Below the pieces are notes generated by a model, which saw only the letters and a list, made by a program, of their open reading frames with translations, had not been told where the DNA came from and did no database searches. DNA of 13,974 bases. Origin: Wolbachia endosymbiont of Mansonella ozzardi (GTDB taxonomy: Bacteria > Pseudomonadota > Alphaproteobacteria > Rickettsiales > Anaplasmataceae). Positions 7,803 through 13,974 of the stretch are shown here, one piece after another. Positions within the stretch are counted from its first letter, which is position 1; every line of letters begins with the position of its first letter. The stretch is taken from the NCBI RefSeq assembly GCF_020278625.1, contig NZ_JADAKK010000006.1, forward strand, positions 15,429-29,402, given 5' to 3'. The position numbers and the translations under genes are program-made.

Positions 7803-7837
7803 ATCTTTATAAAACCTCTCACATATCAAACCAGTTT

Positions 7838-7852
7838 CTAGCAGCGTGCTAG
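7838..7852 (+). terminator. Stem-loop after gltA, possible terminator
   Basis: CTAGCA, loop GCG, TGCTAG: a perfect 6-base stem 36 bases after the gltA stop. No T-run follows, so if it acts at all it may be a processing or pausing site. Confidence 0.3.
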
Positions 7853-8168
7853 GCGTATATAACCGTCAGAACAAAAAAACTAGTTGACAAGTTCTTTTAA
7901 CTCCATTATCATGATACTAAAGCTATTTATCTTCACAATCTGTATAGGTTAATGATAAAAAATTTAGGGTATTCGGCGTCTCGTGTTTAAATTTTTGCAC
8001 TATGTTCATCTCATGTCTTTATAAAACTCCTGGTTTCAAAGCTGAAACGCGCTTATAAGTCGTTTAAGACAGTATAGAACGTCAAATAGACAAGGAAGTA
8101 TTTAAATACTAGCTGCTCTAGGTTTTTTTTGCCTTTTCCCCATTTGGTAAATTTCTAAAATATTTATA
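7850..8168 (+). repeat. Intergenic repeat unit B (promoter plus conserved element)
   Basis: This is the second copy of the element at 1651-1983. It shares AAAAAACTAGTTGACA, the 17-base promoter spacing, TTTTTGCACTAT...CTCATGTCTTTATAAA, GTTTAAGACAGTA, and a TTTGCC...GGTAAATTTCT hairpin in which the GGCAAA of unit A has become GGTAAA while pairing is kept by a G-T wobble. It occupies most of the 561-base gene-free stretch 7803-8363. The remainder (8169-8363) holds one palindromic-repeat remnant and nothing else I can support. Confidence 0.7.
7884..7912 (+). promoter_or_regulatory. Sigma70-type promoter of repeat unit B
   Basis: TTGACA (7884-7889), 17 bases, TATCAT (7907-7912). The -35 is perfect and the -10 matches 5 of 6. 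There is no downstream plus-strand protein gene before 9361, so it should drive a non-coding transcript or nothing. Confidence 0.6.
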
Positions 8169-8179
8169 GCTGAACAACA

Positions 8180-8215
8180 ACCTTCATCCCGCTACGTGTT
8201 AATGGAATCTGCACC
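8180..8215. repeat. Degenerate palindromic-repeat remnant
   Basis: CATCCCGCTACGTGTTAATGGAATCT resembles a Wolbachia-type dispersed palindrome in which an expected GCGGGAT arm has decayed. The TGGAATCT end (8203-8210) is the complement of the AGATTCCA core seen at 2002 and 13924. Recognition is from memory of the repeat family. Confidence 0.35.
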
Positions 8216-8363
8216 AGGTACCACAAATGAGTTGCGCGATATGATGTAGAACCACACTAGCTATGTAACTTATGTTGTAGCTACCGATATTTAATGAAAA
8301 TCTAACTAACTTACAACTTCAGAATGCATTGTAGTGATAATAATGTGCGCTAGCTTTACAAGC

Positions 8364-9045
8364 CTATACCTCCGTTTTAGCCTTCTCAATATTCTCTGAT
8401 TCTTCCTGATGTTTCACATGAAAAGCTAAACCACCAACAAAACATGCAAGAGAGTTAACGCCAAGAATGATTAAACTCCACACTGGTAAGGCTGGATAAA
8501 ACGCGCAAGCTATCAAAGCTGCCAAAGAAATAGCGCTAACTGTAAATTCTATATTTCTGAACGTTTTAAGTTTATCATCTAGATAATCTATTTTTCCTGA
8601 TTCTCTAGCTGCTTTTTTGCTACTATTACACCAAAAGCACATACCAGCATAGAAAGCAACACACACAGCTTGTAATTACTATACCTAAAGCCAGTAATTT
8701 TCTATTATCTTCCAAGTCTTTTTTTCTTATCTTCTCTGCTCTGGCTAGCGATGTTGCCATAGTTATGCATAACTGTAGTATGACCATGCCCACCGAATGG
8801 AGAATTGATACAGCATTGTAATAGTAAAAAATCCCAAAAATCTAAACCTCTATTGTATATGTGTACATGTATATCCCGAGTGCCTATAGTTTGACCGCCA
8901 TTTCTCTCGTTGTATTCATTTCTTCTATTTTGTCCACTGTTTAGACTTTAACTCCCGATAAATCCTTTATATACTTATGCAAACTTATCCTCATCTCAAT
9001 CTGTAATGTTTTGCGTATTACAAGATTATAAAAACTCTTTAACAT
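8364..9045 (-). pseudogene. Frameshifted membrane-protein gene, unknown function
   Basis: The longest intact frame (8364-8666, 100 codons, GTG) is only the 3' end. Upstream frames join into one gene. ATG 9043-9045 with GGTGA eight bases upstream opens MLKSFYNLVIRK... to TAA at 8941-8943. A second frame is open from 8947 to TAA at 8705-8707 (TIGTRDIHVHIYNRGLDFW, then GGHGHTTVMHNYG). A third covers 8723-8668 (DLEDNRKLLALGIVITSCVC). The last continues VAFYAGMCFWC to the end. Two joins fall on slippage-prone tracts: seven A and (TG)4. One base lost from the A run, two gained in the TG run and one gained near 8944 would give about 227 residues with TM segments near the third join and at about 8460-8550 (SAISLAALIACAFYPALPVW). 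The family is not recognised. Confidence 0.65.
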
Positions 9046-9143
9046 TATGGTTATCACCAGATTTTTTTATATAGGTTAATGCACACCTTTTTCAAGTACT
9101 ATCACTTGCTACCATAAATACCCCATAAAATTAGTAAATGCTT

Positions 9144-9172
9144 ATTATAATAAAGTTGCGCTTTCTTGTCAA
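9144..9172 (-). promoter_or_regulatory. Perfect-consensus sigma70 promoter
   Basis: On the minus strand: TTGACA (complement of 9167-9172), 17 bases, TATAAT (complement of 9144-9149). Both hexamers match consensus exactly. It points at the frameshifted gene ending at 8364 and would give a leader of about 90 bases before its ATG. Confidence 0.75.
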
Positions 9173-9175
9173 TTT

Positions 9176-9191
9176 GGGTATAAACATACCC
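9176..9191. promoter_or_regulatory. Perfect inverted repeat upstream of the minus-strand promoter
   Basis: GGGTAT AAAC ATACCC, a 6-base perfect inverted repeat only three bases upstream of the -35 hexamer, where an activator could bind. A related GGTATGTTTACCC lies upstream of the unit A promoter (1653-1665). The rest of the gap up to 9301 shows nothing else I can support. Confidence 0.4.
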
Positions 9192-9301
9192 ACAAACAAC
9201 TAAAAACCTTCTTAATCCCGATTTATAGTTTTTACTCAATGACTAACAGAATAACTCATTATGGCATACATGTAGAAAAATGCAAGCTTTATAAAGATCG
9301 A

Positions 9302-9330
9302 TTGAAATTTCTGAGCTGAAGTTATATTGT
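9302..9330 (+). promoter_or_regulatory. Candidate promoter of permease copy 1
   Basis: TTGAAA (9302-9307), 17 bases, TATTGT (9325-9330), about 30 bases before the GTG start. Moderate matches, 5/6 and 4/6. Confidence 0.35.
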
Positions 9331-9360
9331 TAATCTATCAGATAAAAATTAAAAGCTATT

Positions 9361-10644
9361 GTGTCAAATAAAATAGGGTTTTTGGCTGTTCTTGCCTTAG
9401 TGATTAGTAGCCAGATTGGCTCTGGAATTTTTATGCTTCCAATCAGCCTTGCACCATATGGTATGTATAGTCCTATAAGCTGGGTGATATCAGGATTTGG
9501 TGCTATATCTCTTGCTTTGGTCTTTGCCTTACTCTGTGCAAAATTTCCAGAAACCGGTGGTCCTCATGTTTATGTGAAGCATACTTTTGGTCCTACAGCA
9601 GCTTTTTTTGTCGGTTGGACGTATTGGGCAAGTTCATGGGTTGGTTCAACAGCTGTAACAGTTGCAAGTATCGGTTATTTAGCTCCACTTTTTCATAATG
9701 ATATACAAAGTATACGTTTGCCTTTAGAAGCAACATTAATTTTAGCTATTATGCTAATAAACTTAAGAGGGATAACTACAGTTGGACATGTTGAGCTCCT
9801 ATTGATGATTGTGAAAATCACCATATTGTTTGCAATACCAATAGCAGCACTATTTTTTTTCGATAGAAATAACTTTATTGTGAGCGAGAAAGTCTCGAAT
9901 CTTACAATATCTCAAATTTTTGCTCGCTCTTCATTGCTCACTTTATGGTGCTTCATCGGGCTTGAAACAGTGACAGCATCTGCAGGATCAGTTGAGAATC
10001 CGAGCAAAACTATACCAAGGGCCATAGTGCTTGGCACAATCTGTGTTGCTGTTGTATATTTTATTAATAGTCTTGCAATTATGGGACTAATAAATGGCAA
10101 TCACCTAGCTAACTCAGAAGCACCGTATGTCGATGCGATAAAAATAGTTTTACCTGGTAGTTGGTATTTAATAGTTTCCATTATTGCCTTTATCATTTCC
10201 ACAAGTAGTCTAAACGCTTGGTTTCTAGCTGATGGACAAATTGCTCTAGGCCTTGCAAAAGATAAGCTAATGCTGCAACTTTTTGCTAAAAAAAACAGAT
10301 ATGACGCCCCTTTTTGTGGAATGATAATCAATACGTTAGGAATATTAGTTTTACTTGTTTTCACGTCAAACAAAAATTTTGCTGATCAAGTAACTTCAAT
10401 AATTGATGTTTCTGTAGTTTCATACTTATTTGTCTATTTAGCGTGTAGTCTTGCTCTTCTCAAGGTTATTATACAAGAGAAAAATTACCGCAAATTCTTG
10501 GTTGGAAGCGTGGCTATACTTTTTTGCTGCTGGACAATATATGAGACTCCCATAAGCACATTATTAATGTCAAGCCTGTTCCCCCTAAGCGGCACACTTA
10601 TTTATTTACTTTGGTACCGCAGATCCACAAAGCGATCCTCCTAA
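9361..10644 (+). CDS. APC-superfamily amino acid permease, copy 1
   Basis: A 427-residue inner-membrane transporter with about 12 TM helices, resembling the basic amino acid/polyamine antiporters (AdiC/PotE-like APA family). TM1 carries SSQIGSGIFMLP, the glycine-rich unwound substrate-binding segment. The TM2-3 loop has KFPETGGPHVYVKHTFGP. TM6 has LWCFIGLE and TM8 SSLNAWFLADGQ, keeping the Trp and Glu that line the AdiC pathway (W202, E208, W293 equivalents). The Asn of AdiC TM3 (N101) is not kept. The substrate is therefore uncertain; exchange or uptake of a host amino acid is the likely role. The GTG at 9361 is the only start after an in-frame TAA and has no Shine-Dalgarno. A close paralogue follows directly. 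Confidence 0.9.
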   Translation: MSNKIGFLAVLALVISSQIGSGIFMLPISLAPYGMYSPISWVISGFGAISLALVFALLCAKFPETGGPHVYVKHTFGPTAAFFVGWTYWASSWVGSTAVTVASIGYLAPLFHNDIQSIRLPLEATLILAIMLINLRGITTVGHVELLLMIVKITILFAIPIAALFFFDRNNFIVSEKVSNLTISQIFARSSLLTLWCFIGLETVTASAGSVENPSKTIPRAIVLGTICVAVVYFINSLAIMGLINGNHLANSEAPYVDAIKIVLPGSWYLIVSIIAFIISTSSLNAWFLADGQIALGLAKDKLMLQLFAKKNRYDAPFCGMIINTLGILVLLVFTSNKNFADQVTSIIDVSVVSYLFVYLACSLALLKVIIQEKNYRKFLVGSVAILFCCWTIYETPISTLLMSSLFPLSGTLIYLLWYRRSTKRSS

Positions 10645-10673
10645 AAGCTTAACTCAAAGACATAATTTTTTAT

Positions 10674-10703
10674 TTGTTAAAACTCTTGGGGTCAAGTTAT
10701 ACT
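10674..10703 (+). promoter_or_regulatory. Candidate promoter between the two permease genes
   Basis: TTGTTA (10674-10679), 18 bases, TATACT (10698-10703). If used, copy 2 can be expressed apart from copy 1. Confidence 0.35.
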
Positions 10704-10734
10704 ACTGCCTGTGTTGATAGAATCAAGAGGTATT

Positions 10735-12006
10735 GTGTCAAATAAAATAGGTTTTTTAACTGTTTTTGCTTTGGTAATCAGTAGTCAAATTGGCTCTGGT
10801 GTTTTTATGCTTCCAATTAGCCTTGCCCCATATGGTACTTATAGCCTCATAAGTTGGGCAATATCAGGAGCTGGTGCTGTATCTCTTGCACTAGTGTTTT
10901 CCGCGCTATGTGCAAAGTTTCCAGAGACCGGAGGCCCTCACGTTTATGCAAAACATGCCTTTGGTCCTACAGCAGCTTTTTTTGTTGGTTGGACATATTG
11001 GATAATCTCCTGGGTTAGCACAACAGCCCTAATAATTGTGGGTGTTGGTTATCTTACACCATTTTTCCATGAAGATATCCAAAGTATGCGTTTGCTTTTA
11101 GAATTACTACTATTTACAGTCATTACGTTAGTAAATTTAAGAGGAATAGCTACTGCTGGGCGCGTTGAGTTTCTACTCACGGTTATAAAAATTTCTGTAT
11201 TGCTTGCAGTACCTGTAGCAGCGTTATTTTTTTTCGATAGAAACAACTTTATCATAAGTGAAGAAATCTCAAGTCTTACAGCATCGCAGATTCTTGCCCG
11301 CTCTACACTTTTAACTTTATGGTGTTTCGTTGGAGTTGAACTGGCAACAGCACCTGCAGGATCGGTCGATAACCCGACCAAAACTATACCAAGAGCTGTT
11401 GTACTTGGCACAATCTGTGTTGCTGTTATATATTTTATCAATAATTTTACAATTATGGGGTTAATAAATGGGAATGATTTAGCAAGTTCAAGAGCGCCGT
11501 ATGTTGATGCAATAAAAATTATGTTTTCTGATAATTGGCATTTGATTATTTCTGTAATTGCATTCATTTTTTGTGTTGGTAGTTTAAATGCTTGGGTATT
11601 GTCTAGTGGACAAGTTGCTTTTGGTCTTGCTGAAGATAAACTTATGCCACAATTCTTTTCCAAAAGGAATAAGCATGGTTCTCCCTTTTGGGGAATAATA
11701 ACCAGCTCAGTTGGAACTATAGTTTTGCTAATTCTTACTTCAAATAACAATTTTGCTCAGCAAATCACATCTATTATCGACTTTTCTGTAGTTTCATTTT
11801 TATTTGTCTACCTTGCATGTAGCCTTGCTTTTCTAAAGGTTATTGTAAAGGAGAGAAATTATTACAAGCTTTTAATTGGTAGTATATCAACAACCTTTTG
11901 CTGCTGGGTGATACTTGAAACTCCTATAAGCACCTTGTTAATTGCAAGTTTATTCACCGTAAGTGGCATACCTCTTTATTTATTTTGGTATCGCAGGGCT
12001 TTTTAA
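10735..12006 (+). CDS. APC-superfamily amino acid permease, copy 2
   Basis: Tandem paralogue of the preceding gene, collinear almost without gaps and by eye around two-thirds identical. It keeps the same features: SSQIGSGVFMLP in TM1, KFPETGGPHVYAKHAFGP, LWCFVGVE in TM6 and GSLNAWVLSSGQ in TM8. The frame is open from GTG 10711, but I chose GTG 10735 because it aligns with the start of copy 1 (SNKIGFL) and has AGAGG four bases upstream; the longer form would add eight residues. Differences cluster in TM3 (ISWVSTTALIIVGVGYL against SSWVGSTAVTVASIGYL) and TM4, which line the substrate path in AdiC, so the copies may prefer different substrates. Both frames are intact, which suggests both are maintained. 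Confidence 0.9.
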   Translation: MSNKIGFLTVFALVISSQIGSGVFMLPISLAPYGTYSLISWAISGAGAVSLALVFSALCAKFPETGGPHVYAKHAFGPTAAFFVGWTYWIISWVSTTALIIVGVGYLTPFFHEDIQSMRLLLELLLFTVITLVNLRGIATAGRVEFLLTVIKISVLLAVPVAALFFFDRNNFIISEEISSLTASQILARSTLLTLWCFVGVELATAPAGSVDNPTKTIPRAVVLGTICVAVIYFINNFTIMGLINGNDLASSRAPYVDAIKIMFSDNWHLIISVIAFIFCVGSLNAWVLSSGQVAFGLAEDKLMPQFFSKRNKHGSPFWGIITSSVGTIVLLILTSNNNFAQQITSIIDFSVVSFLFVYLACSLAFLKVIVKERNYYKLLIGSISTTFCCWVILETPISTLLIASLFTVSGIPLYLFWYRRAF

Positions 12007-12023
12007 GAGCATCTCTTAAGAGA
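12003..12023. terminator. Overlapping inverted repeats at the end of permease copy 2
   Basis: TTAAGAG (12003-12009), loop CAT, CTCTTAA (12013-12019) forms a 7-base stem that includes the stop codon. It overlaps the 12-base palindrome TCTCTTAAGAGA (12012-12023), so two exclusive hairpins are possible. No T-run follows, so a terminator role is uncertain. Confidence 0.35.
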
Positions 12024-12189
12024 GACTTAATATTAGATTAAGTATAACCTCTACTTGCTATCAAAGTTTCCATGTGGTTGGATAAAATTACAAATAAAAA
12101 ATTTTTAAAAAACATGGTTGATGTGACACTACAACTATAGCCAAATTCCCTTTTTTTGTGTATAACCTTAAAAAACTTTCTATATAAAA

Positions 12190-13704
12190 GTGAAGAGAGC
12201 TTTAATATCGGTTTACGATAAAACAAATATAATTGACCTTGCATCGTTTTTGACAAAGCAACAAATAGAGATTCTCTCAACAGGAAATACATATAAAACC
12301 CTATCCGATGCAGGAATAAAAACGCAAGAAGTCTCAGATCACACGCAATTTCCAGAGATACTAAGCGGTAGGGTAAAAACTTTACACCCTAAAATTCATG
12401 GAGGGATACTATGTGATCGAGAAAAGCACAAAAAAGAAATGCAAGATCTAGGAATCGAGCCCATAGACCTGCTTATAATTAATCTATATCCATTTTGGGA
12501 AACAGTAAGCAGTGGCTCAAATGAAGAGCAAATTATAGAACAAATTGATATCGGCGGAGTAGCGCTAATTAGGGCCGCAGCAAAAAATTTTCATTTTACT
12601 TCGATCATTTCTAGTACTCAAGACTATGAAACACTGAAAGCTGAGATGGTCAAAAATAACAATGAAACAACATTGGAATACAGAAGACATCTAGCAACTA
12701 AAGCGTTTGCTCTCACTGCGTGCTACGATTCTAATATTTACAGTTGGTTCCTATCCCAGAGTAAAAGCAATGAGTTCCCAGAGTTTTTTGCCCTATATGG
12801 GCATAAAGCACAAGAACTCAGGTATGGCGAAAATCCCCATCAAAAAGCTGCTTTTTACAGTAATCAATTCGCCAAGTATCCGCTGGAAAAACTAAATGGA
12901 AAAGAGTTGAGTTATAATAATATAGTGGATATAGAGTCTGCGCTTGGCATAATTTCTGAGTTTCAGGAACCTGCAGCAGTGATAATCAAGCACAATAACC
13001 CATGTGGGGCCGCTATTGGCAATAGCGCTCTGGAAGCATACGAAAAAGCTCTATCGTGTGATGAAATAAGCAGTTTTGGTGGCATAGTTGCTTTAAATCG
13101 GAAGATAGATTTAAAGTTAGCGGAAAAATTAAGCGAGATATTTTTGGAAGTAGTAATAGCACCATCAATAAGCAATAAGGGGCTGGAAGTTTTGCAAAGA
13201 AAGAAAAATTTAAGAGTAATTATTCATAGCTCTTTTCAGCAAAATGCAAAGTATCAAATCAAAAACGTTGCCGGTGGGTTTTTAGTGCAAGAAAATAATA
13301 GCCATACAATAAAAGCAGAAGAAATAAGCCAAGTAACAAAGTGCGCTGCAACGGAAAAAGAAAAAGAAGATCTTATTTTTGCTTGGAAAATATGTAAGCA
13401 TGTAAAATCTAACGCAATAGTTATAGCAAAAGACGGTTGTGCTATCGGTATTGGTGCAGGACAAACAAGCAGAATAGATAGTGTGAACATTGCAGTTAGA
13501 AAGGCGGGCAAAAGGTGCAAAAGTGCTGTACTTGCCTCAGATGCATTTTTCCCATTTTCAGATAGCATAATAGAAAGCGCAAAACATGGAATTACAGCCA
13601 TAATTCAGCCTGGCGGCTCGTTGAAGGACCAAGCTGTAATAGCAGCTGCGAATGAAAATAAAATTGCTATGTTTTTCACTGGCGTTCGTAGCTTTTTCCA
13701 TTAG
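12190..13704 (+). CDS. purH: Bifunctional AICAR transformylase / IMP cyclohydrolase
   Basis: This protein catalyses the last two steps of de novo purine synthesis: formylation of AICAR with 10-formyl-tetrahydrofolate, then ring closure to IMP. The 504 residues contain the N-terminal MGS-like cyclohydrolase domain (about 1-140) with LISVYDKT, LSTGNTYKTL, SGRVKTLHPKIHGG (59-72) and IDIGGVALIRAAAKN. The transformylase domain has RYGENPHQ from R211, the KHNNPCGAA motif with catalytic K267-H268, GIGAGQTSRIDSV and the terminal QPGGSLKDQ...FFTGVRSFFH. GTG 12190 gives the family N-terminus MKRALISV exactly. No Shine-Dalgarno is visible and TATATA lies right before the start, so a very short or absent leader is possible. 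It stands alone between the permeases and tRNA-Asn. Confidence 0.96.
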   Translation: MKRALISVYDKTNIIDLASFLTKQQIEILSTGNTYKTLSDAGIKTQEVSDHTQFPEILSGRVKTLHPKIHGGILCDREKHKKEMQDLGIEPIDLLIINLYPFWETVSSGSNEEQIIEQIDIGGVALIRAAAKNFHFTSIISSTQDYETLKAEMVKNNNETTLEYRRHLATKAFALTACYDSNIYSWFLSQSKSNEFPEFFALYGHKAQELRYGENPHQKAAFYSNQFAKYPLEKLNGKELSYNNIVDIESALGIISEFQEPAAVIIKHNNPCGAAIGNSALEAYEKALSCDEISSFGGIVALNRKIDLKLAEKLSEIFLEVVIAPSISNKGLEVLQRKKNLRVIIHSSFQQNAKYQIKNVAGGFLVQENNSHTIKAEEISQVTKCAATEKEKEDLIFAWKICKHVKSNAIVIAKDGCAIGIGAGQTSRIDSVNIAVRKAGKRCKSAVLASDAFFPFSDSIIESAKHGITAIIQPGGSLKDQAVIAAANENKIAMFFTGVRSFFH

Positions 13705-13820
13705 GCTTGTATCTCATGTCAATGTACACTTTTTCTCGCATTTAACATTGCTTTGATCGTAATTGCATGCAAAAAACGTTTACAATCAGCGCTCAATATG
13801 ATAGATTGTAAACAGTTTAT

Positions 13821-13892
13821 TCCTCGGTAGCTCAGTGGTAGAGCAGTTGGCTGTTAACCAATTGGTCGCTGGTTCGAATCCGGCCCGGGGAG
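13821..13892 (+). tRNA. tRNA-Asn (anticodon GTT)
   Basis: Complete cloverleaf of 72 bases. The acceptor stem TCCTCGG pairs with CCGGGGA (one T-G wobble) and has discriminator G. The D arm is AGCTCAGTGGTAGAGC. The anticodon stem GTTGG/CCAAT holds the loop CTGTTAA with anticodon GTT at 13853-13855. The T arm is GCTGG-TTCGAAT-CCGGC. CCA is not encoded (GCTT follows), so it must be added after transcription. A TACAAT at 13781-13786 may be the -10, without a clear -35. Confidence 0.97.
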
Positions 13893-13917
13893 CTTTTATG
13901 CTAACCTACTTGATAAA

Positions 13918-13960
13918 ATTCCTAGATTCCAGAGTCAAGAGCACAGCTGTACGAACATTC
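13918..13960. repeat. Palindromic-repeat remnant downstream of tRNA-Asn
   Basis: ATTCCTAGATTCCAGAGTCA, followed by CAGCTGTACGAACATTC, resembles the Wolbachia dispersed palindrome family and shares TAGATTCCAG, a CAGCT and a TGTA with the copy at 2001-2027. It lies about 26 bases after the tRNA 3' end and continues towards the window edge. Confidence 0.4.
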
Positions 13961-13974
13961 TTTAAAAGAGTATA

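Noticed and set aside
11049..11750. 233-codon open frame on the minus strand
   Set aside because: It lies wholly antisense to permease copy 2. A shorter counterpart antisense to copy 1 is broken, which fits a shadow of the conserved sense codons.
12038..12292. 84-codon minus-strand frame upstream of and into purH
   Set aside because: It overlaps the well-defined purH N-terminus; the spacer part shows no recognisable domain or ribosome site.
13254..13601. 115-codon minus-strand frame in purH
   Set aside because: It is antisense to the AICAR transformylase domain, whose motifs are all intact.

Overview
The window looks like part of an AT-rich Rickettsiales chromosome, most probably Wolbachia. 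This rests on recognition and not on a database search. The signs are sparse coding with long decayed spacers, 42-residue TPR repeats of the type common in Wolbachia, short palindromic-repeat remnants with an AGATTCCA core, an alphaproteobacterial perM-like/hdaA gene pair, frequent GTG starts and weak Shine-Dalgarno signals.

Layout. 1-330: broken 3' end of a TPR-repeat gene (+), converging on sucB (348-1529, -), the E2 subunit of 2-oxoglutarate dehydrogenase. 1530-2209: 680-base spacer holding intergenic repeat unit A, which has its own TTGACA promoter, and a good intrinsic terminator. 2210-6472 (+): AI-2E/PerM-family permease, HdaA-like DnaA regulator, a small one-TM protein overlapping a XerC/D tyrosine recombinase, PlsC-like acyltransferase, and rpsT with its own promoter. 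6552-7802 (+): gltA citrate synthase. 7803-8363: spacer with repeat unit B, a diverged homologue of unit A with the same promoter spacing. 8364-9045 (-): a membrane-protein gene broken by several frameshifts, although a perfect-consensus promoter remains upstream. 9361-12006 (+): tandemly duplicated APC-superfamily permeases. 12190-13704 (+): purH. 13821-13892 (+): tRNA-Asn(GTT), followed by another palindromic-repeat remnant.

Functionally the window is mostly housekeeping: TCA cycle (sucB, gltA), purine synthesis (purH), phospholipid synthesis (plsC), translation (rpsT, tRNA-Asn), replication control and chromosome resolution (hdaA, xer), and uptake of host metabolites (two permeases). The accessory signal is in the spacers: a two-copy, promoter-bearing intergenic element that may encode a structured RNA, and two genes in decay. 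I found no CRISPR array, intact insertion sequence, prophage or defence system. The element family and the frameshifted gene deserve the closest look.
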